This document shows positions 47,701 through 55,933 of a stretch of DNA of 64,000 nucleotides, in pieces (positions within the stretch are counted from its first letter, which is position 1; every line of letters begins with the position of its first letter). The position numbers and the translations under genes were made by a program. The notes beneath the pieces were generated by a model, which did not search any database, was not told where the DNA came from, and was given only the letters and a program-made list of their open reading frames with translations. The stretch comes from Caldilineaceae bacterium (GTDB lineage Bacteria > Chloroflexota > Anaerolineae > Caldilineales > Caldilineaceae): NCBI GenBank assembly GCA_022823185.1, contig JAJDXQ010000019.1, positions 62,001 to 126,000 of the forward strand. Reading direction: 5' to 3'.

Positions 47701-49908
47701 GACCGTGTGCTGCTATGGCTCCACGAGCAGGGGGCGATTCAACTGAACAAGGGGCTGGCAATCTTCCGACCGGCCATGACCATTCGCCTGGAACAGGAAC
47801 GACGCGGATTCGCCGAAACCGATTTTCGCTCCCTCAAACTCCATTACGACGAACAGGTGCTGCAGATCCACGTGATGGCGGAATTCGCGCAGCAGGGCCT
47901 GGGCTCGATGGCCGACGCTCTGCGCTTGGCGATGGACTATTTCAGTTTGCCCCAAGAGGAGTTTTTGGATCGCTGGCTTCCAGGCCGTGACAGAGAAATC
48001 TCTCGGCAGACCACGCCTGAATCATGGCGGACCATCGTAGAAAGCCTGAATAATCCCATCCAGCGCCGCATCGTGGCAGATGATCGGGAGCGGACAAACG
48101 TGCTGGTGCTCGCCGGCCCCGGCTCCGGCAAAACGCGAGTCCTGGTGCATCGTATCGCCTATCTGATACGCGTGAGACGCGAGAACCCGCGCAGCATCCT
48201 GGCGCTCGCGTACAACCGGCACGCCGCCGTCGAAATCCGCCGCCGCCTGGCAGATCTGATCGGCGATGATGCCCGCGGAATAATCGTCCTGACCTGCCAC
48301 GCCCTCGCCATGCGCTTGACGGGAGCCAGCTTTTCGGGACGGGCAAATCAGCTTAACGACGACGACTTCAAAATAATTCTCCGCCAAGCGACCTCTCTGC
48401 TGCGCGGGGAAGGACTCCCGCCCGAAGAAGCGGACGAAATGCGGACACGCTTACTGGCAGGCTTCCGCTGGATACTGGTAGACGAATATCAGGATATTGG
48501 CCCGGATGAATACGGTCTGATCTCCGCGCTGGCGGGCCGTACTCTGGCTGAAGAGGACGATAAGCTCACTCTCTTCGCCGTAGGCGACGATGATCAGAAT
48601 ATCTATGCCTTCAGCGGCGCGTCGGTCGAGTTTATCCGCCGTTTCGAGAAAGACTACAGCGCCAGGTCTTTCTTCCTGACCGACAACTATCGCTCAACAT
48701 CCCATATTATCGACGCCGCCAATGCGGTGATCGCGCCGGCGCGGCAACGAATGAAGACAGAGCATCCAATCCATATTGATCGGGCGCGCGGGAAGGACCC
48801 ACACGGCGGTGTGTGGACTGAACTCGACTCGGTCGCTAAGGGTCGAGTTCAGATTCTCCCGGTAGGCGACACGCCTATCACCCAGGCACAGGCGGTCATC
48901 GCCGAGCTACAGCGACTGTCCGATCTTTCTCCAGCCTGGGATTGGTCTACCTGCGCGGTGGTGGCGCGCGCATGGCGCTATCTGGATCCTGTGCGCTCCC
49001 TCTGCGAACTTAAAGGGATTCCGGTGCAGATGGCGAACGAAGACTCTTCGGCCGTCTGGCATCTGCGGGAGACACAGGCACTCGTGAACTGGTTGCGGGA
49101 ACGAGACTCGCGCTTGGTGCAAAGTGCCGATCTCAATGACTGGTTGGAGGGGCAACCTTCGAACCCCTGGACTGAACTGTTGGCGGAAGCGATAGACGCT
49201 TACGAATTGGAGACCGGCGGCGCGGAAACGGCGGTGGACCAGTTCATCGAGTGGCTGGCTGAGTGGGGACGTGATCTGCGCCGTCGTCAGCGCGGCCTCC
49301 TCCTGCTGACCGCCCATCGCGCCAAGGGACTGGAGTTCGACCACGTGGTTGTGCTGGATGGAGGCTGGGATCGCTTCAGCCGCGGCGAGGACGCGGATGC
49401 CCCGCGCCGGCTCTACTACGTGGCTATGAGCCGCGCCCGGGAAACCCTTACTTTGGCGCGCTTCCCAGGCGCGCACCCTTTCCAGAAAGGCTTGCAGGGT
49501 ATTCCCTCGGTGCTGCGCCGTCCAGCGCCCGTCAAACTTCCTCCTGCGCCGCCAGAGCTTGTCCGCCAATATAAGCAGCTCAGCCTGCGCGATGTCTTCT
49601 TGAGCTTCGCGGGGTACAGACACGCCTACGATCCCCTGCACCGCGCCATTGCCGCGCTTTCCCCGGGCGATCCGCTGCAGCTACGGGTCGGAACGCAAGG
49701 GCGGGAACTACTGGATCGCAAGGGAATGGTCGTTGGACAGCTTGCCAGCGGTTTTGTACCCCCACCGGGAACCCGTTGCATCTCTGCCAGTGTCCTGGCC
49801 ATCGCCACCTGGAACCGCGAATTTTCAGAGCCGCAGTACCAAAGCCGGCTTCGATGCGATACTTGGGAGGTAGTAGTGCCGGACCTGGTGTTCGAGCCCA
49901 CTTCGTAG
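44725..49908 (+). CDS. DEDD exonuclease-RecQ-UvrD triple fusion helicase
   Basis: 1,727 residues; GTG at 44,725, or an ATG at 44,776 that drops 17 residues. N-terminal DEDD-type 3'-5' exonuclease (residues about 35-160): D40 and E42 in SLDLEV, D99 in GHNLIQFD, D156 region in NDPELDARL. RecQ helicase (about 320-800): K345 in PTGTGKS, DEAH 443-446, TATAKPDV, and FGMGIDKPDVR with QEAGRAGRDQ. The usual RecQ zinc-finger cysteines are not seen. UvrD/Rep helicase (about 1,115-1,640): K1136 in AGPGSGKTR, DEYQD 1,253-1,257, DDDQNIYAFSGA, and AHRAKGLEFDHV with YVAMSRAR. A short Cys cluster (CTDLACDWC) precedes RecQ. Such a protein can unwind both polarities and degrade a strand, which suits recombination-repair or anti-phage DNA processing. 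Followed by ogt and nurA genes on the other strand. Confidence 0.9.
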   Translation: MAKAVIPRDATLAPYGTMGSNTIGSTDGDSRRSFDCISLDLEVGVQDSRIHKFAAVRPDTGQSLIFPGTGSSLDAALAKLDNLAEGAEFLLGHNLIQFDLPHLQAANPRLRLLKLPAVDTLRLNPLAFPRNPYHHLVKHYQDGQLIRGRKNDPELDARLTLGIFDNQQSALREMSSDLLTAWHWLTTREEGAGFDRFFASVRQSRRPSHTQAHNALHSRFASNACRTHARELMEDAARYGWALAYALAWLSVAGGNSVMPPWVRHQFPDAGRLVRQLRDTACTDLACDWCRERHDARKELKRWFGFPDFRPEPADEAGRPMQQSVVEAAMAGENLLAILPTGTGKSVCYQVPALSRYDKTGALTVVISPLVALMADQVTGLEAQGIGCCVTVNSLLSTPERADALDRVRLGDAGILLISPEQLRSASLRRVLDQREIGAWVLDEAHCLSEWGHDFRPDYRYVGRFIRERAGEEAAPPLLCLTATAKPDVKAGIVRYFQKELGIELKVFDGGAQRTNLEFVVAKTSSEAKHAHVHQILMTDLPAEQPGGAIIYCATRRQTEELAAFLQEKEMEADFFHAGLPPETKKEIQESFIHGKLRALAATNAFGMGIDKPDVRVVIHADIPGSLENYLQEAGRAGRDQQTARCVLLYTQDDVERRFGMSARSRLTRREIHGVLRALRNLDRKKRLGGEVVATAGEILGEDEEQVFERDSTTDDTRVKTAVAWLEQAVLLTREENRVQVFPSSLRVNSKEEARARLERAGIGHTDRRQLLAICEKLLETSADESVTTDELMLASGLNSEGVRSALYDLERLGIASNDTVITAFVHAGVARSSQRRFLEAAELEQALIDLLQEMAPDMSKGDTHPLHLRLATQRLKDDGHTHALPELVRRLVNSIAADGRGEGGGGGSIGVRGRDRETVHVTLQREWRDLEKTAELRRAAGGRLLDHLLNCLPRDARGTDLLAETTLGKLLSAVQSDLTLISKVRRPDKLMDRVLLWLHEQGAIQLNKGLAIFRPAMTIRLEQERRGFAETDFRSLKLHYDEQVLQIHVMAEFAQQGLGSMADALRLAMDYFSLPQEEFLDRWLPGRDREISRQTTPESWRTIVESLNNPIQRRIVADDRERTNVLVLAGPGSGKTRVLVHRIAYLIRVRRENPRSILALAYNRHAAVEIRRRLADLIGDDARGIIVLTCHALAMRLTGASFSGRANQLNDDDFKIILRQATSLLRGEGLPPEEADEMRTRLLAGFRWILVDEYQDIGPDEYGLISALAGRTLAEEDDKLTLFAVGDDDQNIYAFSGASVEFIRRFEKDYSARSFFLTDNYRSTSHIIDAANAVIAPARQRMKTEHPIHIDRARGKDPHGGVWTELDSVAKGRVQILPVGDTPITQAQAVIAELQRLSDLSPAWDWSTCAVVARAWRYLDPVRSLCELKGIPVQMANEDSSAVWHLRETQALVNWLRERDSRLVQSADLNDWLEGQPSNPWTELLAEAIDAYELETGGAETAVDQFIEWLAEWGRDLRRRQRGLLLLTAHRAKGLEFDHVVVLDGGWDRFSRGEDADAPRRLYYVAMSRARETLTLARFPGAHPFQKGLQGIPSVLRRPAPVKLPPAPPELVRQYKQLSLRDVFLSFAGYRHAYDPLHRAIAALSPGDPLQLRVGTQGRELLDRKGMVVGQLASGFVPPPGTRCISASVLAIATWNREFSEPQYQSRLRCDTWEVVVPDLVFEPTS

Positions 49909-49918
49909 TCACACGCCC

Positions 49919-50443
49919 CTACACCAGCAACACGCCCTCGTGCCTTAACAGCCACTCCTTGCGCCACAGCCCGCCCCCGTACCCCGTCAGCTTCGCCCGC
50001 CCGCCGCTGCCGATGATGCGATGGCAGGGCACGATAATGGCGACCGGGTTGCGGCCATTGGCCGCGCCGACGGCGCGCACGGCCTTGGGGTTGTCGATCG
50101 CAACGGCGATGTCCTGGTAGCTGGCGGTCTGGCCGTAGCCGACACTGAGAAGCTGCTGCCAGACCTGGCGCTGGAACGGCGTGCCCTCCAGATCCAGGGG
50201 GAGGTCGAAGCAGCGCAGTTCGCCGGCGAAATAGGCGTCCAGCTGGCGCCGCGCCTCCTCCAGCAGCGGATGCCCGCCCGCGTGCAGCGAGGATGCGTCG
50301 CGGGCCCGGCTTTGCTCGTTCTTCTCTGCCTCACTCTCTCCCGTCTGTTCCCCGGCGAACTCGACCCTACCTACCGCCGTGTCGGTAGCGTGAATCTCAA
50401 GAAACCCGATGGGGGAATCGTAGTTCGTTACCAAAAAGGACAT
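49919..50443 (-). CDS. ogt: Methylated-DNA-protein-cysteine methyltransferase
   Basis: 174 residues. It removes alkyl groups from O6-alkylguanine (and O4-alkylthymine) in a suicide reaction. The active-site VPCHRIIG holds C140; the helix-turn-helix part ([20 protein letters not shown]) with [11 protein letters not shown] is complete, and the N-terminal beta domain is kept. It is convergent with the fusion helicase (11 bases apart) and shares direction with the nurA gene 130 bases upstream, so a repair cluster is likely. Confidence 0.95.
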   Translation of the reverse strand: MSFLVTNYDSPIGFLEIHATDTAVGRVEFAGEQTGESEAEKNEQSRARDASSLHAGGHPLLEEARRQLDAYFAGELRCFDLPLDLEGTPFQRQVWQQLLSVGYGQTASYQDIAVAIDNPKAVRAVGAANGRNPVAIIVPCHRIIGSGGRAKLTGYGGGLWRKEWLLRHEGVLLV

Positions 50444-50519
50444 AGTCTACTCCGAAATACTTGCAATGCAGCGATTACGATGATGCAAACCTTCCGCGCG
50501 CCAATGACCTGCTCCCTCA

Positions 50520-50557
50520 CTGACCACTGGCCACTGACCACTGGCCACTGACCACTG
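50520..50557 (+). repeat. Heptamer tandem array, copy 4 (best preserved)
   Basis: Alternating CTGACCA and CTGGCCA units, 5.4 copies without a mismatch within each type, in the gap between the nurA and ogt genes. It defines the 7-base unit seen at the other sites. Confidence 0.85.
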
Positions 50558-50572
50558 CTGTCACCACTGCCG

Positions 50573-51784
50573 TTACCGGCGCAGCTGCTTACTGCGCTGC
50601 TTGCGCGTGACCGTCATGGCCAGGCCCTGTTCCTGCAGAAAATCCTGGTAGAGCCGGTAAAAGCGCTGGCGGTCCTGCTGCTGAATGACCGCGGTGACGT
50701 CCGCCGCCTCCAGCGCGTAGGGGTAGCCGCTGCCGGCAACCGCCTCGGCGAGGACGACTGCGACGACCTCGTCGGCGCGGCCGGACTCCAGCAGCCACCG
50801 CGGGATCTCCAGCCGGGCGGGCGCGTTCCCCATGCTCAGCCGCGCCAGGCAGAAACAGACCTGCTTATAGAAATCGGCGCGGCCTGCATCGCTCAGACGG
50901 TCCGGCCGCGCGCACACCCAGAACGGGCTGCGATCACCCCAGTCGGGCAGCGTCTCTCGCAACAGGTAGGCGTCGTTGATGTGCGCCGGCGCCGGCAGGC
51001 CGTGCAGCGCCGCCAGCAGGGTGACGAGATCGCGGCTGTATGTGTTGTCCACATAGCCGACCAGCGGTGTACGCGTCCGCTCCGAGCATTCCAACAGCCC
51101 CTGCACGGCCTGGATATAACCGTGTTCACGCCCGGTGCGCAGCTGCCCGGCGAAGGAGATGATCAGCGAACCGTCCAAAAAACAGACCGGCCTGCGCTCA
51201 AACGGCCGCGCAGCGCAGCGTTCCATGAACTCGCACAGTTTGGCGCACTCAAGGATGAAGCGCGCCTGGTTCACGCGCCAGTTGGGGAACACGCTATCAT
51301 CGCCGCCGGAGTCGAGCAGCTCATCCGGGGCCAGCACCTCGAAAGCAATATCTTTTTCGTAGCGGCCACCGGCGCTGCCGTCCGTTTCGGTCGCGCGGTC
51401 ATTGAAAAACCAGCCGATCTGCACCGCGCCCACCGGGGGCGCGTAGTCGGTGGTCGGGATGATCTGGCTGCCGTCCACGGCCAGCACGGGCCGGCCTGCG
51501 AGCGTCTCTCGCGCCCAGTGCCGCGCCTGCTCACGGTTCTGCCAGCTCGCGCCCAAAGGGATGCGCAGTCCATCTGCGCGTTCAAACTCCGCCGTGGGCA
51601 GCGCGCCGGGCCAATCATTGTCGATAGCGTCCAGGCGGTCATTCAGAGAAGCGGTGGAGTCGGTCTTGAGCTCCGCCAGCCAGCCCTGCATGCGCCTCTG
51701 TTCTTCCCGCCGCTCGCGGTCGTATACGGAGAACAGATCCTTTTTCCGTTCCAGGGCGGCGGCCGCCGCGCTGCGCACAAACAT
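50573..51784 (-). CDS. nurA: NurA-family nuclease
   Basis: 403 residues. NurA is the 5'-3' nuclease that partners HerA in archaea and some bacteria at double-strand-break resection. The RNase H-like core has three acidic sites: D104 in LAVDGSQI, D204 in CFLDGSLI, and D246 in GYVDNTYSRDL; the two DGS motifs and the VDNTYS motif are as in bacterial NurA homologues. N- and C-terminal helical parts (RERREEQRRMQGW and a basic end KQRSKQLRR) flank it. herA is not in the window. With the exonuclease-helicase fusion it makes a resection-type set. Confidence 0.85.
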   Translation of the reverse strand: MFVRSAAAAALERKKDLFSVYDRERREEQRRMQGWLAELKTDSTASLNDRLDAIDNDWPGALPTAEFERADGLRIPLGASWQNREQARHWARETLAGRPVLAVDGSQIIPTTDYAPPVGAVQIGWFFNDRATETDGSAGGRYEKDIAFEVLAPDELLDSGGDDSVFPNWRVNQARFILECAKLCEFMERCAARPFERRPVCFLDGSLIISFAGQLRTGREHGYIQAVQGLLECSERTRTPLVGYVDNTYSRDLVTLLAALHGLPAPAHINDAYLLRETLPDWGDRSPFWVCARPDRLSDAGRADFYKQVCFCLARLSMGNAPARLEIPRWLLESGRADEVVAVVLAEAVAGSGYPYALEAADVTAVIQQQDRQRFYRLYQDFLQEQGLAMTVTRKQRSKQLRR

Positions 51785-52243
51785 TCAGGTTCACCTCAAC
51801 ACGATTTGAACGCCGGCTTGGCTGCATTGCGCATTGCCAGCAGACGTTAGCCTTTCAAGGATAGCGACGGCAGGCCGCAGTCCAAATTTGGGGCTGTCAG
51901 GAGAAGCGGGTTCCAGGATTCAGTCGGATTTCCCAGCGATAGCCCGAAACTCGCCCATTCTGCCCTCTCCCCCCATACGCCCGCCCCGCGGCACGTACGC
52001 GCCCCGCCGCCCACTGATCAATGCAGCTTCCCAACCTTGACAGTATAGCACATTCGTGCATATTTTTCATTACGCAAACCGTCTATGTTATTATAGAGTA
52101 GACTAGGTGCCGCCCTTCCTCCCCCAGATGTGTCCAGGTTTTGCCTATCCCGTAGAAGACGGTGGGGCGGGCCGACCCAGGCGCCCAAAGAAGAGACCGG
52201 CAGCGCACCCGAATTACACGCAACGTATCCGTGGTATCGCCAG
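51785..52243. other. Intergenic stretch with divergent promoters
   Basis: About 460 bases between the divergent nurA and M1 genes, with no supported gene. It is GC-rich to 52,035, then AT-rich. It holds the candidate promoter at 52,037 and, near 52,086-52,100, a TGTTATTATAGAG stretch that could be a second -10. Confidence 0.5.
52037..52066 (+). promoter_or_regulatory. Candidate sigma-70-type promoter for the M1 peptidase
   Basis: A perfect TTGACA (52,037-52,042), 18 bases, then TATTTT (52,061-52,066). The transcribed leader would be about 170 bases. Confidence 0.5.
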
Positions 52244-53794
52244 ATGCCCCCAAACGCCGAGGAGAGGGTAAAAAGAAGAGGGGGAGGAAGAGTTTCCCCC
52301 GCGTATGCCGCGGCGGGGCTCGGCTTTCTGCTGCTGACAGTCCTGCTGGCCGCTTGTGGCGGGTTGCGCCCTTCTACCGCGGAAGAGGAAGACCCGCTGG
52401 CCGCGTTCGACCCGATGCCGCAGTATGAGATCGAGTTCTCCCTCAGCGACGACCTGATCTTCCTGCAAGGATCGGCCAATGTCCGCGTCCCCAACACCAG
52501 CGCCGACCCCTGGACGCACCTGGTCTTTCGCCTCTACCCGGCGCTGCCCCACTACGGCGGCGAGTTCAGCATTCAGAACGTGACGGTCGAGGGCAGCACC
52601 GTGCCCTTTACCTACCTGGCCCAGAACACGGCCATCCGCGTGGACCTGCCGCGGGCGCTGCTGCGCGGGCAGTCAACAAATGTCTATCTGAGCTGGCAGC
52701 TGCGCGTCCCCCACTGGGGCGCGGATACGACGGGGGCCTATCGTCTCTTCGGCCTCAGCCAGGAGTTCCTGAGCCTGCCGCTCTTTTACCCCTCACTCGC
52801 CGTCTACATGCCGGGGCCGACCGCGGCGAGCGGGCGCTGGTGGCTGGAGCGGGGCACCAGCCGCGGGGACGCAGCCTTCAACTACATCTCCCAATTCGTC
52901 GTCACCGGCACCATCCCGATCGATCAGGTCCCCGTGGCGAGCGGCCAGTTGATCACCTCCACCGTGGTCGGTGAGGGGCATATCCAACACCGCTGGGAGA
53001 CGGAGCCGTCGCGCGAGTTCATCGTCCACATGAGCGATCGCTTCCAATCCGACAGCCTGGACGCGTACGGCACGCGCGTCACCAGCTACTGGCTGCCGGG
53101 CCACGAGGAGGCGGGGCGGGCTGTTCTGCAGCACACCGCGGCCGCGCTGCGGGTGTACAGCGACTGGTTCGGGCCCTACCCCTACGCGGCGCTGCGGGTG
53201 GCGTCCGCGCCGATCAGCTTCCGGGGGATGGAATACCCGCAGGTCTTTCTGCTGGGCGTACAGCTGTATGACCGCTACCGGGATCAGCTGGAGATCCGGG
53301 CGGTCCATGAGGTGGCGCACCAGTGGTGGTACCAGCTTGTCCACAACGATCCGGTCAACCAGCCCTGGGTTGATGAAGGGCTGGCCGAATACTCCAGCCG
53401 CATCTACTACGAGGCGGTGCACGGCCAGGACGCGGCCGACATTCTGGAATACCGCCGCTGGCAGGCGGTCGTTGACGGGTTGATCAGCCGCGAACAGGAC
53501 GCGGCGCTCGCGCAGCCGGTGACGGCCTTTGCAGACGGAAGGATCTACGAGGGCATCGTCTACGGCAAGGGCGCTCTCTTTTTCTCCGCCATCCGCCGCA
53601 CGCTGGGCGAGCGGGCATTCAAGGAGTTTCTGCAGCACTACCTGGCCGACTATCAGTACAAGATCATAACGCCCGAGGATATGCTGGCGGCGTTGCGCGG
53701 GGTCGATCCAGAGGTCGCCGACATGCTCTTCACGGAATGGATCGGGCCGGTGGCCAGCCGGCCGCCGCAGGGCGCAGTTTCGGAGACCGAGTGA
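52244..53794 (+). CDS. M1-family metallopeptidase lipoprotein
   Basis: 516 residues from the ATG at 52,244, chosen because it leaves a basic tail and a lipoprotein signal (LGFLLLTVLLAAC, Cys38). The catalytic zinc site is H355-E356-V-A-H359 with E378 in WVDEGLAEYSS, exactly 18 residues after the second His, as in M1 gluzincins. An N-terminal beta domain (about 60-260) precedes it. The enzyme should be an outside-facing aminopeptidase, releasing N-terminal residues from peptides. It stands before crcB but is not clearly co-transcribed. Confidence 0.92.
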   Translation: MPPNAEERVKRRGGGRVSPAYAAAGLGFLLLTVLLAACGGLRPSTAEEEDPLAAFDPMPQYEIEFSLSDDLIFLQGSANVRVPNTSADPWTHLVFRLYPALPHYGGEFSIQNVTVEGSTVPFTYLAQNTAIRVDLPRALLRGQSTNVYLSWQLRVPHWGADTTGAYRLFGLSQEFLSLPLFYPSLAVYMPGPTAASGRWWLERGTSRGDAAFNYISQFVVTGTIPIDQVPVASGQLITSTVVGEGHIQHRWETEPSREFIVHMSDRFQSDSLDAYGTRVTSYWLPGHEEAGRAVLQHTAAALRVYSDWFGPYPYAALRVASAPISFRGMEYPQVFLLGVQLYDRYRDQLEIRAVHEVAHQWWYQLVHNDPVNQPWVDEGLAEYSSRIYYEAVHGQDAADILEYRRWQAVVDGLISREQDAALAQPVTAFADGRIYEGIVYGKGALFFSAIRRTLGERAFKEFLQHYLADYQYKIITPEDMLAALRGVDPEVADMLFTEWIGPVASRPPQGAVSETE

Positions 53795-53899
53795 GCGTCA
53801 TGCAGCCGGGCCTCTTCTCCCGCTGCCGTATGCCCGGCCGCCGGTTCCTCAGCGCCCGCATAGGGCCCAGGCGGTGACGGCGCGTAGGCGAGCGAAGAA

Positions 53900-54283
53900 A
53901 TGACGAACATCCTTTGGATCGGCCTGGGCGCGGTCCTGGGCGCAAACGCACGCTATCTTGTCAGCCTGTGGCTGACAGCGAAGCTGGGGCCAGCCTTCCC
54001 CTACGGAACGCTGACCGTCAACGCCGCCGGCAGCCTGCTGCTCGGCTTCCTGGTTGCGGCCGGCTCACAATATCTGGCCCTGTCGCCACAGCTGCGGCTG
54101 CTGCTGTTTGTCGGCTTCCTCGGCTCCTTCACCACCTTCTCAACCTTTGCCTTCGAGAGCGTCGCCCTCTGGCAGAACGGCCGAATCTGGGCCGGCCTCG
54201 TCAATCTCCTCGCCAACAACGGCATCAGCCTCCTCTGCGCGGCGCTCGGTATCCTGCTCGCCGGTCAGTTTCATAAACCATAA
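53900..54283 (+). CDS. crcB: Fluoride ion channel Fluc/CrcB
   Basis: 127 residues, four membrane helices. CrcB forms a dual-topology dimer that exports toxic F-. Signature stretches are GAVLGANARYLVSLW, GTLTVNAAGSLLLGFLVAA and VGFLGSFTTFSTFAFES, including the polar track Asn and Phe/Thr residues. It is a normal size and appears as a single copy. No fluoride (crcB-motif) riboswitch can be recognised in the 100 bases upstream. Confidence 0.95.
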   Translation: MTNILWIGLGAVLGANARYLVSLWLTAKLGPAFPYGTLTVNAAGSLLLGFLVAAGSQYLALSPQLRLLLFVGFLGSFTTFSTFAFESVALWQNGRIWAGLVNLLANNGISLLCAALGILLAGQFHKP

Positions 54284-54527
54284 ATCGTGTAAGCTGTTGA
54301 AACGCGGTTCATCCGCCGGCCATTGAGCCGGCATCGCCCTCTGCGGCAGGCGGGATTTCAGCGCGCATGGATTGGACACCACGGGCGTACCCCTCTATAC
54401 TGCCCTGGAACATCAGCCTTCATAGGGTGACGCAGCAGCGCATTGAACCACTCCTCGACTGTACTCCGATCACGATAACGGCAGGCAACGGGTTGCCGCG
54501 CGCAATCAACCTCCATGGAGCTATCCA

Positions 54528-55931
54528 ATGACCACGGATTTCCGCTACGAACCGAACTGGGACTCCCTGCAGAACTATGAAGTGCCTCAATGGTTTATGA
54601 ACGATAAGCTGGGCATCTTCATCCACTGGGGCCCCTACTCCGTCCCCGCCTTCGATAACGAATGGTACCCCCGCTTCATGTACCGGGACGAGATCTCGCG
54701 CAAGGGGCCGAACTACCACCAGCACCATACAGAGACCTGGGGCCACCCCTCAAAGTTCGGGTACAAGGATTTCATCCCCCTGTTCAAAGCGGAAAATTGG
54801 GACCCGGCCCAGTGGATCGACCTGTTCCGGAAGGCCGGCACCCGGTACATCGTGCCCGTCGCCGAACACCACGACGGCTTTCCCATGTACGCCAGCACGC
54901 ACACCCGCTGGAACGCGGCCCGGATGGGGCCCAAGCGGGATGTCTGCAAGGAGCTGGAACAGGAGACCCGCGCCGCCGGCCTCAAGTTCGGCGTCTCCAG
55001 CCACCGCGCCTTCAACTGGCGCTACTACTCCTACGCTCCGGACTTCGACACAACGGATCCCGGCCTGGAAGACCTCTACAACCCGCCCCACCCCGAAGAC
55101 GCGCCCGCCAGCTGGGACTTCATACAGAACTGGTACGCGCGCACGCTTGAGATGATCGACTATTTCCGCCCGGATGTGCTCTGGTTCGACTTCGGCTGGC
55201 ATTTTGATGAGTTCGCGCCCTACCGCCCGCAGGTCGCCGCCTACTACTATAACCGCGCGCTGGAATGGGGCAGCGAGCCCGTCCTCCAGTATAAGGACAA
55301 GTTCCCCGACGGCGTCGCGGTCTACGATGTGGAACGGGGCAAGCTCGACGACATCCGCCCGCACTACTGGCAGACCGACACCGCGGTCAGCTACAAGGCC
55401 TGGAGCTACATCGAGAACGACGAGTTCAAGAGCGCCGCAACCATCATTCACGATCTGATCGACATCGTCAGCAAGAACGGAAACCTGCTCCTCAACGTGG
55501 GCCCGCGCGCCGACGGCGTCATCCCGGCGGAGGCGTCCCAGCTGCTGCTGGACCTGGGCGCGTGGCTGGATGTGAACGGGGAAGCGATCTACGGCACGCG
55601 CCACTGGGAGCGGTTCGGCGAGGGCGATACGGAAGTGGTGGTCGGCCATCTTACCGAGCGCAGCAATCAGCCCTTCACCGCCAAAGACGTGCGCTTCACG
55701 CAGAAGGACGGCGCCCTCTATGCCATAACGCTGGGCTGGCCCGGCAGCGAAGCCGCCATCGCCTCGCTGGGCAGCGGGTCGTCGATCGGCGGGCGCGTCA
55801 GCGGCGTCTCGATGCTCGGCAGCGACGAGCCCGTTGCCTGGAAGCAGGACGAGAACGCGCTGACCGTCAGCACGCCCAGCCGGCGCCCGTGCGATCACGC
55901 CTATACATTCAAGATTACGCTGCAGGAATAG
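54528..55931 (+). CDS. GH29 alpha-L-fucosidase
   Basis: 467 residues, without a signal peptide, so apparently cytoplasmic. GH29 landmarks: GIFIHWGPYSVPAFDNEWYP, VAEHHDGFPMYAS and the nucleophile region VLWFDFGWHFDEFAP with Asp221 as the likely nucleophile. The C-terminal NGNLLLNVGPRADGVIPAEA and a beta-sandwich end are also typical. It hydrolyses terminal alpha-L-fucose by a retaining mechanism; the linkage preference is unknown. The next gene begins two bases after its stop, so they are translationally coupled. Confidence 0.92.
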   Translation: MTTDFRYEPNWDSLQNYEVPQWFMNDKLGIFIHWGPYSVPAFDNEWYPRFMYRDEISRKGPNYHQHHTETWGHPSKFGYKDFIPLFKAENWDPAQWIDLFRKAGTRYIVPVAEHHDGFPMYASTHTRWNAARMGPKRDVCKELEQETRAAGLKFGVSSHRAFNWRYYSYAPDFDTTDPGLEDLYNPPHPEDAPASWDFIQNWYARTLEMIDYFRPDVLWFDFGWHFDEFAPYRPQVAAYYYNRALEWGSEPVLQYKDKFPDGVAVYDVERGKLDDIRPHYWQTDTAVSYKAWSYIENDEFKSAATIIHDLIDIVSKNGNLLLNVGPRADGVIPAEASQLLLDLGAWLDVNGEAIYGTRHWERFGEGDTEVVVGHLTERSNQPFTAKDVRFTQKDGALYAITLGWPGSEAAIASLGSGSSIGGRVSGVSMLGSDEPVAWKQDENALTVSTPSRRPCDHAYTFKITLQE

Positions 55932-55933
55932 CC

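Noticed and set aside
50520..50557. The heptamer array as a mini-CRISPR
   Set aside because: Units are 7 bases and contiguous, with no spacers.
53795..53899. A fluoride riboswitch upstream of crcB
   Set aside because: The conserved crcB-motif sequence blocks could not be found in the 105-base leader.
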